Shown: piece by piece, positions 11,388-18,144 of the stretch | Numbering within the stretch: the first letter of the stretch is position 1 | Layout of the letters: each line of letters starts with the position of its first letter | Position numbers and translations under genes: made by a program | The notes under the pieces: model-generated | What the model was told of the DNA's origin: nothing | Databases searched by the model: none | Seen by the model: only the letters and a program-made list of their open reading frames with translations | Assembly: GCF_900187365.1 (NCBI RefSeq) | Contig: NZ_FYDG01000001.1 | Coordinates: forward strand, 1,116,001 to 1,180,000 | Origin: Rhodoblastus acidophilus | GTDB taxonomy: Bacteria; Pseudomonadota; Alphaproteobacteria; Rhizobiales; Beijerinckiaceae | Reading direction: 5' to 3' | DNA: 64,000 nucleotides

Positions 11388-12599
11388 ATGAGCCAATCGG
11401 ACTCTCCTCGCCTGTCCCCCGCCCTGGTCGCCGTCGCCGGCTGCCTGATCGCGCTGATCTCGTTCGGGCCGCGCTCGGTGATGGGCGTGTTCCAACTGCC
11501 GATTTTCGCCAGCCGCGACTGGGGCGCCGGCCATTTCGCCATTGCTCTGGCCCTGCAGAACCTGCTGTGGGGGCTGGGCCAGCCGTTCGCCGGGGCGCTG
11601 GCCGACCGATATGGCGCCCGCCCCGTGCTGATCTTCGGCGGCCTGTTCTATGCGCTGGGCCTCGCGCTGATGAGCGTCGCGCCGTCGGGCCTCGCCTTCG
11701 ACCTGTCGGCCGGGCTGCTGATCGGCCTCGGCCTGTCCGGCGCCTCGTTCAATCTCGTGCTCGGCGCCTTCGCCAAGCTGCTGCCGCCCAAGCGGCTCTC
11801 CTACGCTTTCGGCGCGGCGACGGCGGCCGGCTCGTTCGGGCAATTTTTGTTCTCGCCGCTGGCCGGGGGCCTCGTCGCGACCCACGGCTGGGAGACGACC
11901 TGCCTGATTTTCGCCGGCGTCACCGTGCTGATCGCGCCGCTGGCCTTCGCGTTAAAAACGCCGCGCGGCGATTTTTCGGCCAAGGGCGGCCAGGGCGCGG
12001 TGTTCCGCCGGGCGCTGAGGCATAAATCCTATGTCTTGCTGTCAGCCGGCTTCTTCACCTGCGGCTTCCAGCTCGCCTTCATCACCGTGCATTTCCAGCG
12101 TTATGTCGTCGAAGCCGGCCTGTCGCCGGAACTCGGCGCCTGGGCCTTCGCGCTGGTCGGCGTTTTTAACATTTTCGGCTCGCTGCTCGCCGGCTGGCTC
12201 GGCGGCTTCCTGCACCGCCCCTATATCCTCGCCTTCATCTATTTCGCCCGCGCGCTGGCCACCGCCGTCTTCATCGCCCTGCCGGCGACCTGGGAATCGA
12301 CGCTGATCTTCGCCGCCGTCACCGGCCTGTTGTGGTTGTCCACGGTTCCGCCGACCTCCGGCGCCATCGGGCGCATGTTCGGCGCCGGCAACCTGTCCAT
12401 GCTTTACGGCTTCGCCTTTTTCCTGCACCAGTTGGGCGGTTTCCTCGGCGTGCTGCTCGGCGGCTGGGCGCGGGCCGCCACCGGCTCCTACCTGTCGGTC
12501 TGGCTGCTGTCGATCGCGCTGGGGGTGATTTCGGCGCTGCTCAACCTGCCCGTGGTCGAGCGCGAAGTGGAGGAGCCGGCGCCCCAGCCGGCGCGATGA
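11388..12599 (+). CDS. MFS transporter
   Basis: A 403-residue major facilitator with about 12 hydrophobic segments along its whole length. The loop 2-3 signature GALADRYGARPVLIFGG is near residues 64-80. It resembles the small bacterial oxalate/formate-antiporter-like branch, but I cannot assign a substrate. The next gene, an FAH-family hydrolase, starts 7 bases after its stop. Co-transcription with a catabolic hydrolase suggests uptake of an organic acid, which is inference only. It is divergent from the glutamate-synthase-like gene. Confidence 0.88.
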   Translation: MSQSDSPRLSPALVAVAGCLIALISFGPRSVMGVFQLPIFASRDWGAGHFAIALALQNLLWGLGQPFAGALADRYGARPVLIFGGLFYALGLALMSVAPSGLAFDLSAGLLIGLGLSGASFNLVLGAFAKLLPPKRLSYAFGAATAAGSFGQFLFSPLAGGLVATHGWETTCLIFAGVTVLIAPLAFALKTPRGDFSAKGGQGAVFRRALRHKSYVLLSAGFFTCGFQLAFITVHFQRYVVEAGLSPELGAWAFALVGVFNIFGSLLAGWLGGFLHRPYILAFIYFARALATAVFIALPATWESTLIFAAVTGLLWLSTVPPTSGAIGRMFGAGNLSMLYGFAFFLHQLGGFLGVLLGGWARAATGSYLSVWLLSIALGVISALLNLPVVEREVEEPAPQPAR

Positions 12600-12606
12600 G
12601 GCGAAC

Positions 12607-13293
12607 ATGACCAACTATGTGATCGACCCGCCGCCCCAGGCCTGCGCGCCCGTCGCCGGCGGGGGCCTGTTTCCGGTGCGGCGCATTTTCTGCGTCGGCC
12701 AGAATTACGCCGACCACGCCCGCGAAATGGGCGGCGATCCCCAGCGCAATCCGCCGTTTTTCTTCACCAAGCCCGCCGACGCCCTGGCGGTGAACGGCGC
12801 GGACGCGCCCTACCCCAGCCTCACCCACAATCTGCATCACGAGATCGAACTGGTGGTCGCGCTGGCGGGCGGCGGGCGAGACATCGCGGCCGAGGCCGCC
12901 GAGGCGCTCATTTTCGGCTATGCCGCCGGAATCGACCTCACCCGCCGCGACCTGCAGGCCGAGGCGAAAAAGGCCGGCCGTCCCTGGGACATGGCCAAGG
13001 GGTTCGACGTTTCCGCGCCGCTCGGCCTCATCCGCCCGATCGGCCAGACCGGGCGCGTCGGCCAAGGCCGCATCAGCCTGACCGTGAACGGGGCGCCGCG
13101 CCAGAGCGGCGATCTCGCCGACATGATCTGGTCGGTTCCCGAAATCATCGCCATCCTCTCGACCTATGTGAAACTGGCGCCGGGCGACCTGATCTTCACC
13201 GGCACGCCCGCCGGCGTCGGTCCCGCCTTGACGGGCGACGTCCTCCATGGCGAAATCGAGGGCGTGGGAGAGGTGACGACGCGGATCGTGTAG
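12607..13293 (+). CDS. Fumarylacetoacetate hydrolase family protein
   Basis: A 228-residue FAH-family enzyme; members hydrolyse or decarboxylate 2-oxo-acid and acylpyruvate intermediates of aromatic and sugar acid catabolism. Conserved features are ICVGQNYADHAREMG-like residues 29-43 (here FCVGQNYADHA), FFFTKP near 58, the metal ligands in HHEIELVV near 79-86, the Asp of GIDLTRRDLQ, and the C-terminal TGTPAGVGP. The size fits the short acylpyruvate hydrolase (YcgM/FAHD1-like) type. It probably forms an operon with the MFS gene before it. Confidence 0.9.
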   Translation: MTNYVIDPPPQACAPVAGGGLFPVRRIFCVGQNYADHAREMGGDPQRNPPFFFTKPADALAVNGADAPYPSLTHNLHHEIELVVALAGGGRDIAAEAAEALIFGYAAGIDLTRRDLQAEAKKAGRPWDMAKGFDVSAPLGLIRPIGQTGRVGQGRISLTVNGAPRQSGDLADMIWSVPEIIAILSTYVKLAPGDLIFTGTPAGVGPALTGDVLHGEIEGVGEVTTRIV

Positions 13294-13314
13294 AAGCGCC
13301 CCCCGCCGCGCGCC

Positions 13315-14448
13315 GTGGAACCAGACGGCGACGCATGGGTTTGCAAACTTCGGGAAGTGTGTGACGCCCGCAAGACGGGAGGTCTGCTCGTTGAGAACTT
13401 CGAACTTGCAATTCCGCATGGGTTGGACGGCGTGACGGAACGCCCCTTCACCCACCACGAAATCCTGCGGCTGATCGAGCCGTTCGCCCGGCGCGGCCGC
13501 CATGTCGATCTTGCCGCCAGCGACCGCATGGCGCGTCGCCTGACGTTCCAGCCGATCGTGCATGAAGGCGGCGCGCCCGAATTCGACGGCGCCCGCGAAA
13601 TCCTGTCGCTGGAAAATCCGCGGCCCAACCTCTATCGGCTGCGCCGAACTGTGACGCTGGCGACCGGCGAGGCGGCGGATCTGACGACGGAAGGCCCCGA
13701 CGCGGCCGAATTGCTCGACCGCATCGACAGGGTTCCGCCGCGCGATCATTTTCAATGGATCGGCGACCGCCCCATCGCCCGAAGCTATCGGCTGCCGCCC
13801 GCCCCCTCCAGCCCGGGGCCGCCGCCGTTGACGCTGACATTGGCCGTGGCGCGTCTGCGCGGGCTGGTTCTGCGGGTGACGCCGTCCACCGTGCAAGGCT
13901 ATCCGGCCGAGATCGAGCTGACGCCGCTGACCGATCAAGCCGGGGCGGAGCCGCCGCCCGACCTGCCGGACGACATTTTGGCCACTCTGGGCTGGGATTG
14001 GAAACCGCTGCGGCGGCGCGGAAACGGCTGGGTCGGCTCCGTTCGCGCGCCGGGCCGCGAGCCCGAACGCAGCCGCCGGGTCGAGGCCGCGCTGGAGACG
14101 GCGGTGGCGCATCTGAACCGGACGCTGGCCGAGCCGCCGCATCGCTTTCATGAAAGGCTCGTCCGGGCGCGCTGGATGGTGGTGTTCCGGCGCATGATCC
14201 CGATTCTGGTGGTCGTGGTCCTGATGGCCGGCGCGATCGCCACCGCCTTCGTCGACATTCCCCAGGATTCGATGCTGGCGATGCTGATTTTCAACCTGCC
14301 CACGGTGTTGCTGGGCCTGCTGTTCACGATGCGCGAGATCCCGCGGCTGGAGTTTCCGCCGCCGCCGCGCGCCTCGCGCAAGCCTTCATGGTTCCCTTCC
14401 CGGGCCGGCGGCGAGGCCCCCGACGACGCCGCGTTAGGTGAGGCCTGA
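13315..14448 (+). CDS. Membrane-anchored protein of a MoxR/VWA operon
   Basis: A 377-residue protein of no family I recognise. The first 290 residues are soluble-looking, with several beta-rich stretches (LENPRPNLYRLRRTVTL near 100). Two hydrophobic segments follow near residues 293-315 and 320-340, then a basic, Pro-rich cytoplasmic tail. The start is uncertain because the first 25 residues look poorly conserved in composition. Its stop TGA overlaps the ATG of the MoxR-like gene by one base, so it is almost certainly translated together with the AAA ATPase and VWA protein behind it. It could be their membrane partner or client. Confidence 0.65.
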   Translation: MEPDGDAWVCKLREVCDARKTGGLLVENFELAIPHGLDGVTERPFTHHEILRLIEPFARRGRHVDLAASDRMARRLTFQPIVHEGGAPEFDGAREILSLENPRPNLYRLRRTVTLATGEAADLTTEGPDAAELLDRIDRVPPRDHFQWIGDRPIARSYRLPPAPSSPGPPPLTLTLAVARLRGLVLRVTPSTVQGYPAEIELTPLTDQAGAEPPPDLPDDILATLGWDWKPLRRRGNGWVGSVRAPGREPERSRRVEAALETAVAHLNRTLAEPPHRFHERLVRARWMVVFRRMIPILVVVVLMAGAIATAFVDIPQDSMLAMLIFNLPTVLLGLLFTMREIPRLEFPPPPRASRKPSWFPSRAGGEAPDDAALGEA

Positions 14449-15557
14449 TGCGCGGCAATCCCATGAACATCCCGCCTGTCTCCATCGCCACGGCCAAGGC
14501 CGCGCTGATCGAGCAATATCGCGATCCGACGCTGCGGCGCCGCGCCACCATGCTGTGGGGAACGCGCGGCGTCGGCAAATCCTCCATCGTCCGGCAGGTC
14601 GGCGCGCATTTCGGCGTTCCCCTCATCGACCTGCGCCTGACCACCATCGAGCCGGTCGACATTCGCGGCGCCATCTACGCCGACGACGCGCTGGCCAAGA
14701 CCGTGTGGTTTCCCCCGGAATTCCTGCCCACGCCGGACAGCCCGGAAGGCCTGCTGTTTCTCGACGAACTCACCGCCGCCGACCAGCGGCTGCAAATTTC
14801 CGCCTATTCGCTGATCCTCGACCGCCGCGTCGGCAATTACATCCTGCCGGACGGCTGGCAGGTGATCGCCGCCGGCAACGCCAGTTTCCACGGCGCGATC
14901 AGCCACGACATGGGCACGGCGCTGGCCGACCGCATGTTCCATTTCAACGTGCAGACGGCGATCGACGCCTTTCTCGATCACGCCGGCGCCAACAATTTCG
15001 CGCCGGAGGTGATGGCCTATCTCAAGGTGCGGCCAGACAAGCTCGACGACACCCAGGCGCAGATCGCCGCGGACCATTTGATCGGCGCCAGCCCGCGCGG
15101 CTGGGAGGATATTTCCAATGTGCTGAAGTCCGGCCTGTCGGAGGCGGCCAAGCGGGTGTTCGTGCAGGGCCGCATCGGCGCCGCCAACGCCGCCGAGTTT
15201 TTCGGCGTGCTGCGCGAGATCCAGGCCGGCGCCGATGTGCTGCGCCTGATGGCGGCGCGTCCCGGCGCGGAGACCGCCGCCCTGCTGCCCCGGACGCTCG
15301 ACGGCCTCTATGGCATGGTCTACGGGCTGCTGGCCGCGAGCACCGACGACCGCGCCGTCGCGCGCGCCGCCGAGATTTTGGAGCAATTGCCAGACATAAG
15401 GGGCGGCGTCGCGCTGCCGGCGCGCGAGGCCCAGACACTGGCGATGGAGCTGCTGATGCAGCGCGCGCTCGCCAGCGGCCTCGAAGCGGCGATTCTCGAC
15501 AGCCCGTCCTACCGCCGTTACGCCGAGGCGCGGCGCCGCGATGGCGTCGATGCCTGA
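14448..15557 (+). CDS. MoxR-like AAA ATPase
   Basis: A 369-residue AAA+ ATPase of the MoxR/AAA_5 type, a group that usually works with VWA-domain proteins to activate or remodel enzyme complexes. Walker A is GTRGVGKSS (residues 38-46) and Walker B is LLFLDEL (102-108). Sensor-type residues follow at IAAGN near 143. The C-terminal 150 residues are helical. It overlaps the preceding membrane protein by one base and the following VWA gene by 17 bases, so all three are translationally coupled. The client complex is unknown. Confidence 0.88.
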   Translation: MRGNPMNIPPVSIATAKAALIEQYRDPTLRRRATMLWGTRGVGKSSIVRQVGAHFGVPLIDLRLTTIEPVDIRGAIYADDALAKTVWFPPEFLPTPDSPEGLLFLDELTAADQRLQISAYSLILDRRVGNYILPDGWQVIAAGNASFHGAISHDMGTALADRMFHFNVQTAIDAFLDHAGANNFAPEVMAYLKVRPDKLDDTQAQIAADHLIGASPRGWEDISNVLKSGLSEAAKRVFVQGRIGAANAAEFFGVLREIQAGADVLRLMAARPGAETAALLPRTLDGLYGMVYGLLAASTDDRAVARAAEILEQLPDIRGGVALPAREAQTLAMELLMQRALASGLEAAILDSPSYRRYAEARRRDGVDA

Positions 15558-16917
15558 CGATCTCATGGACGATTCGGCGCATCGGGGCGTGCGCGCGGTG
15601 CAGCGCATGGTGGAGTTCGCCCCCTCCAGCGGCGGCCTCGCGCTGTGGGTCCGCCACCGCGACCGCAACGACGCCGACGCGCCGACGGTGCTGACCGACG
15701 GCGAGACGCTGTACTACGGCCCCGCCTTCGCACGGCTGGGCCTGCCGGAACAGACCGGCCTCGTCGCGCATGAGGTTCTGCATATCGCGTTGCGCCACCC
15801 GCAGCGCGCGCTGGAATTGCGGCGGCTGCTCGGCGATATGGACATGCGGCTGTTCAACATCTGCGCCGACGCCATCGTCAACAGCACGCTGTCGCATCTT
15901 GGCTGGCTGAAACTGCCGCGCGGCTCGGTCTATCTCGAACAGATTCTGGCGCAGGCGCTGGGCTTGAAGCGCGACGCGGAGACGGCCCTGCTGGAATGGG
16001 ACGTCGAACGGCTCTACCGCAGCATTGACGACCGCGCGGACGAGAGCGGGCGACGCAAGTCCGAATCGGGCTCTCGGACCAGCCAGTCCCGCTCGAAGGC
16101 GGGCGGTTCCTCGCCGCGGGCGGGCGACGACCCGGATCGGCCGATCCCGCGAGAAGACGGGCCGCGCGCGGCGCGGGTGCGGGCGCTCGGCGCGCAAACC
16201 GAGCCGGATCTCGCGCCCGGCCCGGACGAGACCGCGCCGGAGCTGGAAGCCGAACAGGCGCGCGAATGGAGCGAACGCCTGATGCGCGGCCATGCCGGCG
16301 ACGGCGAATTTTCCATGATGCGCGAGCTGATCGCCGATCTGCCGAAAACCCGCACGCCGTGGCGGGAGGTGCTGCGCACGCGGCTGGCCAAGGGGCTGTC
16401 GCGCAAACAGGCGCTGTCGTGGTCGCGGCCGACGCGCTCCTATATCGCCAACCAGGGCCGCTCCGGCGCCCGGCGCATGCCGTTCGAGCCGGGAACCTGC
16501 GCCAACCGGACCGAGCCGCGCCTGGCCGTGATCGTCGATGTGTCCGGCTCGGTCGATGACGCGCTGTTGCAACGCTTCGCCACGGAGATCGCGGCGATCA
16601 GCCGACGGCAGGAGGCCGGGCTGGTTCTGGTGATCGGCGACGATCGCGTCCGCCATGTCGAGGTTTTCCGGCCGGGACGGTTCGGCCTGAGCGATTTCGA
16701 TCTGGCCAATCCGGCGTTCGCCGGGGGCGGCGGCACCGATTTCACCCCGTTGCTCGAACAGGCCGACCTCTATCGGCCCGACATCGGCGTGGTGCTGACC
16801 GATCTGGAGGGACCGGCGCGGTTCGAGCCGGCATGGCCGTTGATCTGGGCGGTGCCGGAATCGCACGCCCTGGCCCAGCCGCCATTCGGCCAGACGCTGA
16901 CCCTCGCGCATGGCTGA
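15541..16917 (+). CDS. HExxH and VWA-like domain protein (DUF2201 type)
   Basis: A 458-residue protein with two functional signatures. The N-terminal half has HEVLH (residues 77-81) followed by His86, a zinc-metallopeptidase-like motif, after QTGLVA. A charged linker at about 165-250 is rich in Ser, Arg and Asp. The C-terminal VWA-like domain has the metal-site motif DVSGS (333-337), GGGGTDF (396-402) and LTDLEG (420-425), so all three MIDAS loops look intact. This pairing matches the DUF2201 family (COG3864, predicted metal-dependent peptidase). It is encoded downstream of and overlapping the MoxR ATPase, its expected partner. Confidence 0.85.
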   Translation: MASMPDDLMDDSAHRGVRAVQRMVEFAPSSGGLALWVRHRDRNDADAPTVLTDGETLYYGPAFARLGLPEQTGLVAHEVLHIALRHPQRALELRRLLGDMDMRLFNICADAIVNSTLSHLGWLKLPRGSVYLEQILAQALGLKRDAETALLEWDVERLYRSIDDRADESGRRKSESGSRTSQSRSKAGGSSPRAGDDPDRPIPREDGPRAARVRALGAQTEPDLAPGPDETAPELEAEQAREWSERLMRGHAGDGEFSMMRELIADLPKTRTPWREVLRTRLAKGLSRKQALSWSRPTRSYIANQGRSGARRMPFEPGTCANRTEPRLAVIVDVSGSVDDALLQRFATEIAAISRRQEAGLVLVIGDDRVRHVEVFRPGRFGLSDFDLANPAFAGGGGTDFTPLLEQADLYRPDIGVVLTDLEGPARFEPAWPLIWAVPESHALAQPPFGQTLTLAHG

Positions 16918-17140
16918 ACCCGGCGCCCAAAAACGCGACAACGGCCGGCGTCGCGCGGACGCCGACCGGCGCATCCCAATTTCAAGAATTCGGCCGAGCC
17001 TGCCGACAACGGCCGCATCCATTGAAAAGACGTCGCAAGACCACGGCGCCCATGCGTTCGACCGGCCTCCCGGAGCGGCGGTGGACGCGCCGCATGTCCT
17101 GGGAGCCTGCCCGTCGAATCGCCTCGTCATACCAGGGCGC

Positions 17141-17164
17141 GGCAGGCGTCGTCAGACGCCTGCC
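17141..17164 (-). terminator. Strong hairpin downstream of pucA
   Basis: A perfect inverted repeat, GGCAGGCGTC/GACGCCTGCC with a GTCA loop, lies 53 bases beyond the pucA stop. It is the likely 3' end or mRNA-stabilising hairpin of the pucBA transcript, although no T-run follows. I see no gene in the rest of 16918-17216. Confidence 0.55.
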
Positions 17165-17216
17165 AATGACGTCGTGGCTTCACATGATCGGGCGACGCCG
17201 GATCACATCGACCATC

Positions 17217-17435
17217 TCAGTTGATGGAGACGTTGCTCGGCAGCGAGGCGACCGGAGCCTGCATGTGCTCGATCGCGGCGGCCTTCTTGACGCCGCCCTG
17301 CAGGAACGCGGCATACCAGGTGGTGTGGGTCAGGACGGCCGCATGCACCAGCAGAGCGGTGATGGCGACGGCGCCGAGCATCAGGGGGAGGCCGAAAGCC
17401 GGGGGGACGACGGTCCAGATCTTGCCTTGGTTCAT
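17217..17435 (-). CDS. pucA: LH2-family light-harvesting alpha subunit, LH3-like
   Basis: A 72-residue alpha antenna polypeptide of the peripheral light-harvesting complex. The N-terminal [10 protein letters not shown] is the B800-binding end. His31 in [10 protein letters not shown] is the B850/B820 bacteriochlorophyll ligand within the single membrane helix. After TTW (38-40), positions 44-45 are Phe-Leu. In Rhodoblastus acidophilus LH2 these are Tyr-Trp, which hydrogen-bond the pigments; Phe-Leu is the known signature of the blue-shifted B800-820 (LH3) complex made in low light. The C-terminus is about 19 residues longer than the 53-residue R. acidophilus protein. Ribosome site AAGGAG; 12 bases after pucB. 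Confidence 0.95.
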
Positions 17436-17447
17436 AACGGAGACTCC

Positions 17448-17579
17448 TTAGTGCAGCCAGGGGGTGAGCGTGAAGGCGAGGAAATGCGCGATCGCGGCGA
17501 TCACGAGGAAAACCCGCGTGCCATCGATGACGTGCTTGTGGAGCTCTTCCGCCTGCTCCGAAGTCAGAACTTCAGCCAT
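17448..17579 (-). CDS. pucB: LH2-family light-harvesting beta subunit
   Basis: A 43-residue beta antenna polypeptide, [20 protein letters not shown] at its start and LTPWLH at its end. His14 and His32 correspond to the His12 (B800 environment) and His30 (B850 ligand) of mature R. acidophilus beta. One membrane helix spans about residues 22-40. It pairs with the alpha subunit to form the ring-shaped peripheral antenna in the photosynthetic membrane. An AGAGGTGG ribosome site precedes the ATG. pucB precedes pucA, the usual order. Confidence 0.95.
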   Translation of the reverse strand: MAEVLTSEQAEELHKHVIDGTRVFLVIAAIAHFLAFTLTPWLH

Positions 17580-17671
17580 TGTACCACCTCTCAACATGCG
17601 CCGCTGTTTCTTATCGTGCTAAACCTGCACGCAGGTCGACGCTCCAGCGACCGAGCGGCGAAACGCCTTAA

Positions 17672-17686
17672 GTATCAGTGTGATAC
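17672..17686. promoter_or_regulatory. 15-base palindrome in the pucBA leader
   Basis: GTATCAGTGTGATAC is a perfect dyad with 6-base arms and a 3-base centre. It lies 93-107 bases before the pucB start, just downstream of the predicted transcription start. It may be an operator for another regulator, for example the NarL-type protein encoded nearby. The binding factor is unknown. Confidence 0.45.
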
Positions 17687-17705
17687 CTGAAATCGTTAAC
17701 GCAAG

Positions 17706-17749
17706 TGTCATGATATATTTACGCCTCAATATGTCAATTTAGGGTGACA
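17706..17749 (-). promoter_or_regulatory. pucBA promoter overlapped by two PpsR/CrtJ boxes
   Basis: Box 1 is TGT-N12-ACG (17706-17723) and box 2 is TGT-N12-ACA (17732-17749). They are separated by 8 bases, the spacing known for cooperative CrtJ/PpsR binding at photosynthesis promoters. On the minus strand the same stretch holds a sigma70-like promoter reading toward pucB: TTGACA (17732-17737), 16 bases, TATCAT (17710-17715). The two boxes therefore cover the -35 and -10 elements, as expected for aerobic repression. The predicted transcription start is near 17703, leaving a leader of about 120 bases. Confidence 0.7.
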
Positions 17750-18144
17750 CTCCGGCGCTGTCAGAGAATTCGCCACTGCGGCCTGGGGCGTTTTGGCTTT
17801 TCGCTGGGGGAAGTTCCCCAGGGATCGCGTGGCCGATTTTTCGACCTGAAGCGACATTCACGCTGCGGCAATTCAAACTTCTATGTTTCACCGACAAAAC
17901 GACACGGAATCGCCCGAGGGCGGATGTCAGGGTTTTACCTGAGGCGCGTCGGGCGGTTCCACGCTTTCCCTCCGGGAACTTTCATCCTAATGTGGAGGTC
18001 AAGGCTTTGCCGGCGTCGCGCGTCTCAATTGCGGAGACCCGCCCCGAGCTTGCGGACAATTCGATCCGACGACGAACGGCTGACGTCGTCGGTCCTTGAG
18101 GGAGGAGGCGGGTCGATGCTTTCGAAACCTCAAGCGTGCGCGCC

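Larger units (their letters stand above)
17580..18144. other. Regulatory region between pucBA and bphP
   Basis: This 565-base gap between divergent pucB and the bacteriophytochrome gene holds the pucBA leader palindrome and PpsR-type promoter in its first third. A further imperfect TGT-N12-ACG match is at 17884-17901. I see no coding signal in 17750-18144 and could not identify a convincing bphP promoter. Confidence 0.5.

Noticed and set aside
15022-17130. 702-residue antisense frame over the MoxR and VWA genes
   Set aside because: Shadow of GC-rich coding; both genes beneath have intact catalytic motifs.
16910-17224. Plus-strand frame between the VWA gene and pucA
   Set aside because: No domain, Arg/Pro-rich composition, and it crosses the pucBA terminator hairpin.
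17884-17901. Third TGT-N12-ACG match between pucB and bphP
   Set aside because: Imperfect, isolated and without a promoter nearby; TGT-N12-AC matches are common by chance.
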